DNA of 64,000 nucleotides from Actinopolymorpha pittospori (GCF_014873875.1 NZ_JADBEM010000001.1:2790001-2854000); one strand, 5' to 3'; positions 16,818-26,013 are shown, counted from the stretch's first letter. Translations and numbers: made by a program. Notes: generated by a model not told the origin, from the letters alone.

Positions 16818-17960
16818 TCAGAGCGGGTTGGTCTTCAGTACACCGGTCAGCCGGTCGTACTCGAAGGTGAACGAGCGGGTGTCGGCCGTGTCCTGCAGGC
16901 CCTCGATGCTGACGTCGAGCCTGCCGAGCCGCACGTCGTCGTGGGTGGCGATACGCAGCCACGGCTCGCCGGCGCGCAGTGCCGTGACCTCCTTGAGCAG
17001 TGTGCCGTCCCGCCCGGCGGCGATGGCGTAGCTGCGACCCTGCGGCGAGAGGAAGTCGATACCGCCGTCCTCGCGAAGGGTCATGGTGATGACGAGGTTG
17101 CCGCGCCCGCCGTTCGCGGTGCCGATGAAGTCGTAGATCGGGGCCGGGTCGCCGACGTAGTACTTCAACCGACCCATGCCGGTGACGTCCATGCCGTTGT
17201 AGAACGTCCGCCCGTCAGTGTCGAGCCACAGGTGCGGATTGTGCGTCTTGGCGTTGAAGTCGGGCCCGGAGTTGTAGGAGATGTGCCAGTGCGGCGGGTT
17301 GTCGTTGTGCAGCGTGTTGTTGGTCTCGAATCCCATCAGCACGAAGCGGTGCCCCTTGGCGGCCGCGACCTCCACCATGCCGGAGTCCATCAGGATCGCG
17401 TGGGAGGCGATGAGTTGGTGAACGACGGAGCGGACCTCTCCGGTCGGCCACGCGACACTGGTGAACGGACCGGCGACACGGTCGGGGTCGTTGTGCTCGA
17501 TCCGGAAGTTCATGCCGGGAGAGTCGTCGGGGAAGCTCCACACCTGCAGCGTCGGCTGGTTGGCGTCAACCGACGGTTGCGTCATCGGCAGGGTGAACGT
17601 GAACGCGTACCGGTCGAGCCGGTCACGCCGGATCTCCGGACGCAGCTCCTGGTGGATGACCGCCTCGACATAGGTGTTCGGCCAGCCGACCTGGACCTCG
17701 ATGCCGTCGGTGTTCTTCGGCCCGCGTACGACCGTGTAGAACTCCGCTCGGCTGGCGACCGAGTAGGTCGCGCCCGGGACGATGTCGTAGCCCTCCGGCA
17801 GCGTGATCTCGGGCCGGCTGGGCTCGCCGGCAAGTCGGCGAACGACGCGGAAGAGTCCATAGGTCACGTCGGCGGCCTGCGCGACGCCGGGAAGCGCTAT
17901 CGCGAGGCCAACGGCGGGCACGCCGGCAAGCAGGGTTCGTCGGGTCAGTGGTGTGGGCAT
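16818..17960 (-). CDS. Tat-exported protein of unknown function
   Basis: A 380-aa protein with a clear Tat signal: TRRTLLAGVPAVGLAIALPG then AQAA near residue 28. The mature part is rich in aromatic residues and beta-strand patterns, with repeated PP/H motifs such as NPPHWHISYNSG near residue 240 and GRGNLVITMTLREDG. I do not recognise the family. An exported carbohydrate- or lipid-acting enzyme is possible, but nothing proves it. ATG at 17960 follows GGGGAGGACC; the frame is open to 18380 but that stretch is not protein-like. Single gene, 182 bp downstream of the sigma gene's 5' end. Confidence 0.75.
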   Translation of the reverse strand: MPTPLTRRTLLAGVPAVGLAIALPGVAQAADVTYGLFRVVRRLAGEPSRPEITLPEGYDIVPGATYSVASRAEFYTVVRGPKNTDGIEVQVGWPNTYVEAVIHQELRPEIRRDRLDRYAFTFTLPMTQPSVDANQPTLQVWSFPDDSPGMNFRIEHNDPDRVAGPFTSVAWPTGEVRSVVHQLIASHAILMDSGMVEVAAAKGHRFVLMGFETNNTLHNDNPPHWHISYNSGPDFNAKTHNPHLWLDTDGRTFYNGMDVTGMGRLKYYVGDPAPIYDFIGTANGGRGNLVITMTLREDGGIDFLSPQGRSYAIAAGRDGTLLKEVTALRAGEPWLRIATHDDVRLGRLDVSIEGLQDTADTRSFTFEYDRLTGVLKTNPL

Positions 17961-18099
17961 CGAAGGTCCTCCCCTGGAAGTCATGATCTTCAACGTGTGA
18001 TCATCTTCGCCCGAACCGACCCGACAAGGTCCCCTCGCCGAACACCAGATGAAGGGAGCCGCTCCCGGCCTCACCGCTCCGGCCTCACCCCTCCGGGCC

Positions 18100-18609
18100 T
18101 CACCCCAGCAGGTCCCTCGTGTCCAGCAGCAGCCAGGTGTCCGGCGGGATCTCCGGCTTCCCGGGCACCGGCCGGCGTTCCTCCGTCCACGCCGACCCCA
18201 CGGCGGCCGTGGCGAACCCACGCCAGAACCGCGCGGCGCCGGCGTTCTCCTCCTGGAAGGCGATCGCCCAGCGGCCTGGTTGGGAGCGCAACAGTTCCAG
18301 TGCGGCCCGTTGTCCGACGCCGTTGCGGCGAAGGGCGCGGACGACGAAGAAGCCGCCGATGGACGTCGCGCCGTCGGCAAGTCGCCGGGTCATCGTGAAG
18401 CCGGCGAGCGTCGAGTCCTGGTGGATCAGGTAGACCCGGCGGTCCGGCTCGCTGAAGAACAGCGGCAGCCGCTCGAACGCGTACAGTCCGTCGGGGCTCG
18501 GCGTGTAGCCGCGAAACTCCGACAGGTCATGGCGTTCCAGCTGTGCCAGCCGTTCGACCACCAGCCGGTGCTCCTCGCCGACCCGCTGAATCCTCACCGT
18601 GGATCCCAC
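18100..18609 (-). CDS. GNAT family N-acetyltransferase
   Basis: A 169-aa GNAT-fold acyltransferase. Motif A is GGFFVVRALRRNGVGQRAA (acetyl-CoA pyrophosphate loop RRNGVG) near residue 95; motif B follows as WAIAFQEENAGAARFWRGF. The substrate is unknown. Start GTG at 18609 has AGGGAG at the right distance; an ATG at 18654 is the alternative. Divergent from the DUF5937-ArsR gene. Confidence 0.85.
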   Translation of the reverse strand: MGSTVRIQRVGEEHRLVVERLAQLERHDLSEFRGYTPSPDGLYAFERLPLFFSEPDRRVYLIHQDSTLAGFTMTRRLADGATSIGGFFVVRALRRNGVGQRAALELLRSQPGRWAIAFQEENAGAARFWRGFATAAVGSAWTEERRPVPGKPEIPPDTWLLLDTRDLLG

Positions 18610-18711
18610 TGTCAACTCCCTCTTGCCGGGCTGACCCTTCTGGTCGGGTCGCATGGTCGAGTGTCGTGAGCGATAGTGGGAAGCCCTTAATCTTTCGCGT
18701 GGAGGCGAAAC

Positions 18712-19713
18712 ATGGGCTGGTGGCAGATCAGCGCGGACACTCTGGCGCAGAGCCGCTTCGTCGTCTCCCCGCTCGCGGAGACGGTCGCGGCCATGATGGC
18801 GCTGCGCTCGGGTGCGGCGGCCTACCCGGGGGAGCGGCGCTGGGTCGACCTGCACCGGCCCGGCTACCAGGAGTACCTCGCAGGTGACCCGATCGGCGAG
18901 GCCCTCGTGCGATCCGCGCTGGGCAGGAACTGGATCGCCGACTTCCTGGCGCCGACGCCTTCCGGCGCGGAGGGTGTGACGTTCGAGGAGGAGGTGGCGA
19001 GGGTCCGGGCGACGCCGGACGAGACCGCGCGGGCCGATCTGGCGGTGGCTTCGGGCGGCCCGGTTCCGGACCAGCTTCGGGTGTCGTCAGGGCTCGGCCA
19101 CCGCACCGCCGACCTGCTGGGCTGGGTGTGGACGCAGGCCGTCCTGCCGTACTGGAACCAGCGCCGGCGGATCATCGAGGCCGACGTCCTGGCGCGGGCC
19201 CGTCAACTGAGCCTTGGCGGCTGGGCGGCCGCGCTGGACGGCATGCAGCCGAAGACCCGCTGGCTCGGTCAGGGCCGGCTGCAGATCAACGGGCACGACT
19301 ACCCGCCGCGGGAGTTGTCCGGGGTGGACCTGCTGTTCGTACCCGTCACGCCACGGCAGGGCTGGGTGTCCTGGGAGGAGCCGAGCCGGTACGCCGTCGT
19401 CTATTCGTGCTCGGGCGTGCTCGCCGACCAGGGCCGCGCGCCCCTACCGCAGGCGCTGGGCAGGCTGCTCGGCCCGGCGCGGGCGCAGGTCCTAGTCCTC
19501 CTCGACACGCCCAAGAGCACGACGCAACTGGTGGCGCTGACCGGCCAGGGGCTCGGCTCGGTGGGTCGTCATCTCAAGGTCCTGCTGGACGCCGGTCTGG
19601 TCCTGCGTCGGCGAGCCGGCCGGACGGTGCTCTACTCCCGCCTCGCGCCCGGTGACGCGTTGGTGGAGGCTCAGTGGGTGGGCAGCGCCGTAGACGCCTG
19701 GGACTCGAAGTAG
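18712..19713 (+). CDS. DUF5937/ArsR-type winged-helix regulator
   Basis: A 333-aa regulator. The N-terminal ~230 residues fit the DUF5937 module found in actinobacterial ArsR-like regulators (FVVSPLAETVAAMMAL near residue 16, then aromatic-rich segments), and the C-terminal ~80 residues are a winged helix: STTQLVALTGQGLGSVGRHLKVLLDAGLV with wing RRRAGRTVLYSRL. No metal-binding CxC motif, so it is not a classical metal sensor. ATG at 18712 follows GTGGAGGCG. It overlaps the convergent HIT gene by 43 nt. Confidence 0.85.
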   Translation: MGWWQISADTLAQSRFVVSPLAETVAAMMALRSGAAAYPGERRWVDLHRPGYQEYLAGDPIGEALVRSALGRNWIADFLAPTPSGAEGVTFEEEVARVRATPDETARADLAVASGGPVPDQLRVSSGLGHRTADLLGWVWTQAVLPYWNQRRRIIEADVLARARQLSLGGWAAALDGMQPKTRWLGQGRLQINGHDYPPRELSGVDLLFVPVTPRQGWVSWEEPSRYAVVYSCSGVLADQGRAPLPQALGRLLGPARAQVLVLLDTPKSTTQLVALTGQGLGSVGRHLKVLLDAGLVLRRRAGRTVLYSRLAPGDALVEAQWVGSAVDAWDSK

Positions 19714-20159
19714 TCGCGCAGCCGGACGGCGTACACCCGGCGCTCCGCGGCGGTCGCGGGCTCGGGACGGTGGCGGCTGGCGTAGAGGTCGTCGCCTGCG
19801 TACCGAGGAAACACGTGCACGTGGTAGTGCCACGCGTCCTGGTAGCCCGCCGGCTCGTTGTGCTGCCTGGTCGAGACGCCGTCGCAGTCGTAGGTGTGCC
19901 GGATGGCGACCGCGACCTCGCGCACCAGGTCGTGGACCGCGTGCCCGTCGGCGTTCGGCAGGTCGTACAGGTTCTCGTGGTGTGCGGTGGGGACGACGAG
20001 GACGTGGCCGTGGTTGTTCGGCCACCACCGTGCCGAGACGAACGCGGCGGCCCGCTCGCTCCGCCGTACGATGTCGTCGGGATCGCTCAGCGGTGTCTCC
20101 CGGCCGGCGAGGAGCAGGCAGAACGGACACGAGTAGCCCGTGGGCTCATGGTTGAACAC
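19671..20159 (-). CDS. HIT family protein
   Basis: A 162-aa histidine-triad protein. CPFCLLLAG near residue 11 is the zinc/fold Cys pair, NNHGHVLVVPTAHHENLYDL the central strand region, and HYHVHVFPRY near residue 115 the HxHxHxx triad. HIT enzymes hydrolyse nucleoside phosphoramidates or dinucleotides, or transfer nucleotides, in the cytosol; the exact substrate is open. Start GTG at 20159 follows GGAGGACGC. It lies 42 bp after kdgD on the same strand and may be the distal gene of that operon. Confidence 0.88.
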   Translation of the reverse strand: MFNHEPTGYSCPFCLLLAGRETPLSDPDDIVRRSERAAAFVSARWWPNNHGHVLVVPTAHHENLYDLPNADGHAVHDLVREVAVAIRHTYDCDGVSTRQHNEPAGYQDAWHYHVHVFPRYAGDDLYASRHRPEPATAAERRVYAVRLRDYFESQASTALPTH

Positions 20160-20201
20160 GCGTCCTCCGGTGCGCTCGTCGAGCGGCTCGATCCGGCATC
20201 C

Positions 20202-21134
20202 TCACGGCGCTGTCAAGCCAGGATTGACCTTCTCCACCAGGGCGCGGAGGTCATCGAGCTCGCCTTCGGTGAGATCGGTCAGGGGTGGACGTACCGGTCC
20301 GGCCGTCCGGCCGACCGCTGTCAGGCCCGCCTTGACGATGGCCACGGCGTACCCGGCTCCACGGTTGCGGATGTCGAGGTAGGGAAGGACGAACTCGTCC
20401 AGCTTGCGGTAGGCCTTCTCCCGGTCGCGGGCCCGCACCGCGTCGTAGAAGTCCATCGCCCACTCCGGCATGAAGTTGAAGATCGCCGAGGAGTAGGTCG
20501 TGACACCCATCTCGAGGTACGGCAGCGCGTAGGTCTCGGCGGTGGGCAACCCGCCGATCGACAACAGCCGATCGCCAAGCTGGGCGTGGATCCTGGTCAA
20601 CAGGTCGACCGAGCCGATCCCGTCCTTGAAGCCGATCAGGTTGGGGCAGGTGTCGGCCAGGGTGCGTACGGTGTCGAATCCGAAGGCGGCGTTGGCCCGG
20701 TGGTAGACGATCACCCCGAGCGAGGTCGCCGCGCACACCGCGCGTACGTGCGCGACGAGGCCCGCCTGGGACATCTCGGTGAGGTACGGCGGCAGCAGGA
20801 AGACTCCGTGCGCTCCGGCGGCCTCGGCGTCCCGCGCCATGGCGACCGCCTGCGCGGTGCCGTAGCCCGCCGGGGCGATCACAGGTGTGCCGTCCGGCAC
20901 CGAGGCGACCGCGGCGCGCACGACCTGGCTCACCTCCGTGGGCGTGAGGGCGAAGAACTCGCCGGTGCCGCCCGCCGCGAACAGCCCGGACGCGCGAAAC
21001 GATCCCTGCCAGGCGACGTGCTCGCGGTAGGCCGCCTCGTCGAAGGCGAGGTCGGGAGTGGCGTGGGTGACGGGGAAGGACAGCAGTCCCGTGCCCAGCG
21101 CGGACCTGAGCTCCGGTGGGGTGAACGTCGCCAT
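20202..21134 (-). CDS. kdgD: 5-dehydro-4-deoxyglucarate dehydratase
   Basis: A 310-aa DapA-superfamily (beta/alpha)8 lyase. The opening [10 protein letters not shown] is characteristic of KDG dehydratase. GGTGEFF near residue 56 binds the carboxylate, VIVYHRAN carries the catalytic Tyr, and IGFKDG holds the Schiff-base Lys near residue 190. It dehydrates and decarboxylates 5-keto-4-deoxyglucarate to 2-oxoglutarate semialdehyde. ATG at 21134 follows GGAGGCTCACC. Position 54 bp after a glucarate-dehydratase gene supports the call; the third pathway enzyme (semialdehyde dehydrogenase) is not in the window. Confidence 0.9.
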   Translation of the reverse strand: MATFTPPELRSALGTGLLSFPVTHATPDLAFDEAAYREHVAWQGSFRASGLFAAGGTGEFFALTPTEVSQVVRAAVASVPDGTPVIAPAGYGTAQAVAMARDAEAAGAHGVFLLPPYLTEMSQAGLVAHVRAVCAATSLGVIVYHRANAAFGFDTVRTLADTCPNLIGFKDGIGSVDLLTRIHAQLGDRLLSIGGLPTAETYALPYLEMGVTTYSSAIFNFMPEWAMDFYDAVRARDREKAYRKLDEFVLPYLDIRNRGAGYAVAIVKAGLTAVGRTAGPVRPPLTDLTEGELDDLRALVEKVNPGLTAP

Positions 21135-21188
21135 GGTGAGCCTCCAGTCAGTGGGCGTCCGGTCGGAGTGGGTACCCGTGCTGATGTC

Positions 21189-22478
21189 TCACCAACGCGG
21201 CTTCGTGGGGTCGTAGTCCGGCTGGAACCTTCGCATGTAGCCGGTGTCGTCGCGGCGGCGGATCCCGCACGAGACGTACTGCTCGTGCAGGCGGGCGAGC
21301 GCGTCCCGGTCGAGTTCCACGCCGAGCCCGGGGCCGGTCGGCACCGCGACGGAGCCGTTCTCGAAGTGGAACAGCCCCGGCGCGATCACCTCTTCGCTCT
21401 CCAGCTTCCACGGCCAGTGGGTGTCGCACGCATACGTCAGGTTCGGCGTCGCGGCGGCGAGGTGGGTCATCGCGGCCAGGCTGATACCGAGGTGGGAGTT
21501 GGAGTGCATCGACAACCCCATCCCGAAGGTCTCGCAGATGCCGGCGAGCAGGTGGGACCGGACCAGGCCGCCCCAGAAGTGGTGGTCGGACAGGATGACC
21601 TGGACGGCGTCCTCCGCGACGGCCGGCCCCAGATGGTCGAACGCGACGACGCACATGTTCGTGGCGAGCGGCATCGACACCTCTCGCGCGACCTTCGCCA
21701 TCCCGCCGATGCCGGCGGTCGGGTCCTCGAGGTACTCGAGCACCCCCTCGAGTTCCTGGCCGACCCGGATGGAGGTCTCCACACTCCAGGCGGCGTTGGG
21801 GTCGATGCGCAGCGGGTGCTCGGGGAAGGCCCGGCGGAGCGCGTGGATCGTCGCGATCTCCTCCTCGGGCGGGAGGACGCCACCCTTGAGCTTGAGCGCG
21901 GTGAAGCCGTAGTCGTCGACCATTCGGCGGGCCTGGGCGACGAGCCCGTCAGGGGCGAGCGCGGCGCCCCAGGAGTCGGGCTCCTCGCCCGGATGACCCG
22001 CCCACTTGTAGAAGAGGTAGGCGCTGTAGTCGACCCGGTCCCGAACGGCGCCGCCGAGCAGGTCGCTGACCGGCCGGCCGATCGCGTGACCCTGCGCGTC
22101 GAGGCAGGCCACCTCGTACGCCGACAGGACCCGCTCGGCCGCGCGACTTCCGGTCATGACACCGCTGCTGGCGGCCCGGCCACGGGACGTGTCGCCGTCC
22201 ACGACCTCGCGGATCCGTCGGGCGACCTCGTGGGTGTCCCACACGTCGACGCCGGTGAGCCGCGTCGCGGCGGCGCGGACGTCGGCCAGGTGGCCGTCGT
22301 CGCCGTAGGTCTCGCCCAGGCCGGTCACGCCGCCCTCGGTGACGATCTCGATGATCGTCCGGAGTGCGAAGGGCTCGTGGACGCCGGAGGAGTTGAGCAG
22401 CGGTGGATCCCGGAACGCGACCGGGGTCACGCGTACCTCGCGGATGCGGTCGGTCTCACTCGACACAAGCTCGGCCAC
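21189..22478 (-). CDS. gudD: Glucarate dehydratase
   Basis: A 429-aa enolase-superfamily protein of the glucarate dehydratase subgroup. The N-terminal capping domain carries VTPVAFRDPPLLNSSGVHEPFALRT-type sequence; the barrel has TALKLKGG (KxK general base), RIDPNAAW and YLEDP metal ligands, SDHHFWGG and LGISLAAMTHLAAA near the end. It converts D-glucarate to 5-keto-4-deoxyglucarate. GTG at 22478 is chosen because GGAGGACTCCTG precedes it; 36 more codons are open upstream without support. It is the first gene of a gudD-kdgD operon. Confidence 0.92.
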   Translation of the reverse strand: MAELVSSETDRIREVRVTPVAFRDPPLLNSSGVHEPFALRTIIEIVTEGGVTGLGETYGDDGHLADVRAAATRLTGVDVWDTHEVARRIREVVDGDTSRGRAASSGVMTGSRAAERVLSAYEVACLDAQGHAIGRPVSDLLGGAVRDRVDYSAYLFYKWAGHPGEEPDSWGAALAPDGLVAQARRMVDDYGFTALKLKGGVLPPEEEIATIHALRRAFPEHPLRIDPNAAWSVETSIRVGQELEGVLEYLEDPTAGIGGMAKVAREVSMPLATNMCVVAFDHLGPAVAEDAVQVILSDHHFWGGLVRSHLLAGICETFGMGLSMHSNSHLGISLAAMTHLAAATPNLTYACDTHWPWKLESEEVIAPGLFHFENGSVAVPTGPGLGVELDRDALARLHEQYVSCGIRRRDDTGYMRRFQPDYDPTKPRW

Positions 22479-22623
22479 CAGGAGTCCTCCGCTCGATGCG
22501 ACGGCGGCGTCCGCTGCCGGACATCTCGGACGCCTACGAGCGAATCTAGTGGGCGTGCGGTGGTGGAGACAGCGCGGCGGCGGCATCCGAGACGGTACGG
22601 CCGCGGTAGGACAGTGTCGGTGA

Positions 22624-22833
22624 TCGTCCGCGATCCGCGACTTCCTGCAGAAGCTTCCCTCCTCCCTCGACCTGCGGACCTACTGCGACGCGACGGTCTT
22701 CGCACGCGGCGGGCAGGGAAGGGACGAGAACGAGGGCTACGACGCGTTCGTTCCGCTCATCGACTCGGGGATCTCGAGCTCGCGGAGTCCTGTGAGTTTC
22801 CGCAGACAGACACTCGGCTCGCCGCAGCCCTGA
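22624..22833 (+). pseudogene. Orphan fragment resembling an S-adenosylmethionine decarboxylase-like gene
   Basis: After an in-frame stop (22621-22623) one plus-strand frame reads IRDFLQKLPSSLDLRTYCD, then FARGGQGRDENEGYDAF and VPLIDSGIS before going off into unrelated sequence near 22785. The composition is protein-like and its end resembles the LIDSGIS segment I associate with an AdoMet-decarboxylase-like family, but this is from memory and uncertain. It has no start codon and no C-terminus, and abuts the truncated histidine kinase. Confidence 0.4.
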
Positions 22834-23705
22834 ACGGCATGCTCGCCCAAGTGGAGCGGGCCTTCGCCGCCCGGGCGACCTCCGAGGCGCGGATGCGCCG
22901 TTTCGTCACCGACGTGAGTCACGAGCTGCGCACGCCGCTGTTCGGCATCAGGGGTTCCACCGAGCTGTACCGGATGGGTGCGCTGTCCAAACAGGCGGAC
23001 GTCGACCAAACCATGCGCCGGATCGAGAGTGAGTCGAGTCGTCTCGCGAGCCTCACCGAGGACCTGTTGCTGCTCGCCCGGCTCGACGAGGGCGCCGGCC
23101 CGGGCGCCCTGCGGCTGCAGCTCGCACCGATGGACCTACGGACCCTCGCGGCGGACGCGCTCCACGACCTGCGTGCCCTCGACCCGACCCGCACCGTCGA
23201 GCTCACCGGACCAGGCACCGGACCTGCTGCCAGGCCGGGCACCGGTCCGGATGCCATCGGGTCGGCCGCTCCAGCCCCGGTCATCGGTGACGAGGCGCGG
23301 CTCCGGCAGGTCGTGGCGAACCTGGTCGGGAACGTGATCGCCCACACGAAGGCCGGCACCAGCGTGCGGATCGGCGTCGGGACGGTCGGAACGCGGGCGG
23401 TGCTCGAAATCGCCGACAACGGGCCGGGGCTCGCCCCCGACCAGGCCGCTCGCATCTTCGACCGCTTCTACCGGGCCGACAGGTCCCGCAGCCGCACGGA
23501 CGGGCGAACGGGATCCGGTCTCGGGCTCGCCATCGCGCAGTCCCTGGTGGCAGCGCACAGCGGACGGATCGAACTCCGGACCGCCCCGGGGCAGGGGGCG
23601 ACCTTCCGCATCGTTCTGGCCGCCGCGGGATGTCAGGCGGAGCGCGCCGCGGACTCGCCTGCCATCGACTCACCAGCCAGCGGGGAGGTCGCCGACCGCA
23701 GTTGA
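22806..23705 (+). pseudogene. 5'-truncated sensor histidine kinase
   Basis: The catalytic half of a two-component kinase: end of a HAMP linker (RLAAALNGMLAQVERAF), HisKA H-box VTDVSHELRTPL, a degenerate but recognisable N-box, DNGPGLAPDQ (G1), IFDRFYRADRSR (F) and GSGLGLAIAQ (G2). Normal relatives have two membrane helices and an extracellular sensor before this point; here they are missing, replaced by an unrelated gene fragment. An ATG at 22839 could still give a soluble 288-aa protein, but no response regulator lies nearby. The 3' end overlaps the convergent dehalogenase gene by 73 nt. Confidence 0.7.
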
Positions 23706-24550
23706 TGCCGGTCGGCCCACTCGACGATCGCGGCCGCGATCGCCTCCGGCTGGTCCTCGGGGGCGAGATGCGCGGCCGGCCCGCAACCGCGGATCTCCAG
23801 GTTGGCGATGTTCTCGGCACACCACGCGGTGAGCTCGGGACCGATCATCAGGGTCGGTGAGGAATCGAAGGTCAGGAGCAGCTTCGGAACGTCCGCACTG
23901 CCCGCGAGCCACCGGTCGTACGCCGTGATGCGGTCGACCACGTCGGCCGGTTCCCCGTCGAGGGGCATCGAACGGGCCCACTGCAGCAGCGGACGTCGGC
24001 TGTCGTACGTCGGGTAGGGCTCGCGGTAGGCCCGCAGGTCCTCCTCGGACAGCGGGGTCAGCACGGTCTGCCGGAACGCCTCGGCGAAGACGTTCTCTTC
24101 CAGGACGAGCCGCTCACCGACGTCGGGCGTCCGGAAGGCCTCGAAGCGGCCACGCGCCGCGGCGGGGAACTCTGCCCAACTCATCGGCCGGACGATGGTC
24201 TCCATGAACGTCAGGCCGCGGATCCGGTCCGGGTGGCGAGTCGCCCAGTCGAAGGCGAGCGCTCCGCCCCAGTCCTGGCCGACGAGCACGACGTCGTCCA
24301 ACCCGAGCCGGTCGAACCACGCGTCGAGGAAGCGTGCGTGGTCGGCGAAGCGGTACGGAATGGCCGGCTTGCCGGACCGCCCCATCCCGATCAGGTCGGG
24401 GGCGAGGCAGCGGCCGGGCGCGCCGATCCTCGGGAGTACGTGCCGCCACAGGTGGGACGAGGTCGGGTTGCCGTGCAGGAAGACCAGCGGCGTACCGCTT
24501 CCGGTCTCCTCGTAGTACATCGTGGAGTCGAGCACATCGACTGTGGGCAT
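23633..24550 (-). CDS. dhaA: Haloalkane dehalogenase
   Basis: A 305-aa alpha/beta-hydrolase of the HLD-II type. Seen: HGNPTSS near residue 25 (oxyanion hole and halide-stabilising Asn), VGQDWGG near 103 (nucleophile Asp and halide-binding Trp), FMETI (catalytic Glu), and AAHLAPEDQPEAI near 268 (catalytic His). It hydrolyses haloalkanes to alcohol and halide in the cytosol. ATG at 24550 follows AAGGAC. It is 61 bp downstream of a MarR gene on the same strand, so the pair probably forms a MarR-controlled unit. The final ~25 residues (ESMAGESAARSA) are non-conserved. Confidence 0.9.
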   Translation of the reverse strand: MPTVDVLDSTMYYEETGSGTPLVFLHGNPTSSHLWRHVLPRIGAPGRCLAPDLIGMGRSGKPAIPYRFADHARFLDAWFDRLGLDDVVLVGQDWGGALAFDWATRHPDRIRGLTFMETIVRPMSWAEFPAAARGRFEAFRTPDVGERLVLEENVFAEAFRQTVLTPLSEEDLRAYREPYPTYDSRRPLLQWARSMPLDGEPADVVDRITAYDRWLAGSADVPKLLLTFDSSPTLMIGPELTAWCAENIANLEIRGCGPAAHLAPEDQPEAIAAAIVEWADRHQLRSATSPLAGESMAGESAARSA

Positions 24551-24611
24551 GGCGAAAAGTCCTTACCGCGTTGAGATCGGTTGAGGTCGAGGTCGAGGTC
24601 GCTCGATCGGA

Positions 24612-25079
24612 TCAGGCGTCGAGCGGTGTGTCGAGCAGGGTCGTCAGGTCGCGGACGAAGCGCGCGGTGGCCCGTCCGTCCAGGCCGCCCAGCGGCGCGA
24701 GGAGCTGGTCGAGGAGGTGCTGGACGGTCTCCATCGCGGGGCGGATCACCTCGCTCCCACGGTCGGTGAGCGAGAGCTGGACGGCCCTGGTGTCCGCCGG
24801 GTCCCGGGAGCGTTCGATGAGGCCGTCGGCCTCCAGGGTGCGGGCGAGCTTGGAGACGTAGAGAGCCTCGAGTCCGGTGTGGTCGGCGAGCTCGCGTTGG
24901 CTCGGCCGCATGCCGGAGCGCTGCATGCCGTACAGCGACGACAGGAGTGAGTACTGCGCGTGCGTGAGGCCGAGCGGCGCGACCGCGCGGTCGACGGCGG
25001 CCCGCCACTTCAGGGACAGCCGCCACACCAGGAAGCCGGGCGTTGGACTCATCCGTGCGTCACTCGCGGTCGACCTCAT
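24612..25079 (-). CDS. MarR family transcriptional regulator
   Basis: A 155-aa MarR protein: LVWRLSLKWRAAVDRAV (helix 1), SQRELADHTGLEALYVSKLARTLE (HTH), RSRDPADTRAVQLSLTDRG (wing with the family DxR). ATG at 25079 is within the dyad at 25082-25122, so it very likely autoregulates and controls the dehalogenase encoded just downstream. An alternative ATG lies at 25052. Confidence 0.88.
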   Translation of the reverse strand: MRSTASDARMSPTPGFLVWRLSLKWRAAVDRAVAPLGLTHAQYSLLSSLYGMQRSGMRPSQRELADHTGLEALYVSKLARTLEADGLIERSRDPADTRAVQLSLTDRGSEVIRPAMETVQHLLDQLLAPLGGLDGRATARFVRDLTTLLDTPLDA

Positions 25080-25081
25080 GA

Positions 25082-25122
25082 CAGATAGCGTACATGGCTA
25101 TTAAGTACATGGCTACTATCTG
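25082..25122. promoter_or_regulatory. Composite operator before MarR-dehalogenase genes
   Basis: CAGATAG (25082-25088) and CTATCTG (25116-25122) form a perfect inverted repeat enclosing two direct copies of GTACATGGCTA (25090-25100, 25105-25115). The 41-bp block touches the MarR start codon. The AT-rich core may also contain the promoter. Confidence 0.65.
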
Positions 25123-25188
25123 CCGGTCGGGACCTGCGCGTCCGGGAGAGTTGACTCTGTCACCGGTGTGAGGGTGCACTGTGGCGTC

Positions 25189-26013
25189 ATGACCACTGAC
25201 GCACTCCCTTTCGGCTCTGTGGACGTACTGGTTCGGGGCAGCGGTCCGGCCCTGCTGCTCGCCCACGGGGCGGGCGGGGGAATCCAGGGAAACTTCGGCC
25301 TCGTCCTGGACGACCTGGCGGACGACCACACCGTGATCGGTCCGCACTATCCCGGGTCAGGTCGTACACCGGTCGCGGCCGAACCGCTCCAACTCGACGA
25401 CCTGGCTGACCAGTTGGTGGCGTCGGCCGTCGCGGCGGGAAAAGACACGTTCGCCGTCCTTGGTGAGTCCCTCGGCAGCGCCGTAGCGATCCGGATCGCG
25501 ACCCGGCACCCTGATCGGGTCGAGGCGCTCGTGCTCACCGTCGGTTTTCCGGTGGCCGATCCTGTCCTCCTGCTGGCGGCCGAACTCATCAAGGTTCTGA
25601 CGTTCGCCGGTGAGCGCGGGGCCGTGGCACGTCTCGCGACCCTGTCCTGCCTGACCAACGCGCGGCTGAGCGAGATCCCGCCCGCGAAACTGGACGCGCT
25701 GGTCGCGCAGACCCAGGAGGGAATGCCACCCGGCACCCGCGACCACTTCGACCTGGCGGCCCGGGTGGACGTCCGCGACGACCTCGCCAGGGTCGACGTG
25801 CCCACACTCGTCTTCGCGGCGACCGGCGACCGCCTGGTGTTGCCGGACAGCCATCGAGCTCTGGCCGCAGGGATCCCGAGGGCCAGGTTGGTCGAACTAC
25901 CCGGTGCCGCGCACATCCTCGAAGAGCCTGACCGGAAGACCTGGCTAGGGCAGGTGCGACCGTTCCTCCACTCCGTGTTCACGCGTGGGGTGGCTGCTGC
26001 GACCCAGGACTGA
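25189..26013 (+). CDS. Alpha/beta fold hydrolase
   Basis: A 274-aa serine hydrolase-type alpha/beta fold protein. HGAGGG near residue 27 forms the oxyanion loop, LGESLGSAVAI near 98 contains the nucleophile Ser, VFAATGDRLVLPD carries the acid, and GAAHILEE the catalytic His. Substrate unknown. ATG at 25189 is a plausible start; a GTG at 25168 is possible. Divergent from the MarR-dehalogenase operon. Confidence 0.85.
   Translation: MTTDALPFGSVDVLVRGSGPALLLAHGAGGGIQGNFGLVLDDLADDHTVIGPHYPGSGRTPVAAEPLQLDDLADQLVASAVAAGKDTFAVLGESLGSAVAIRIATRHPDRVEALVLTVGFPVADPVLLLAAELIKVLTFAGERGAVARLATLSCLTNARLSEIPPAKLDALVAQTQEGMPPGTRDHFDLAARVDVRDDLARVDVPTLVFAATGDRLVLPDSHRALAAGIPRARLVELPGAAHILEEPDRKTWLGQVRPFLHSVFTRGVAAATQD

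Noticed and set aside
19674..22800. Continuous plus-strand frame leading into the kinase
   Set aside because: It is antisense to HIT, kdgD and gudD; only the part after about 22806 has real kinase motifs.
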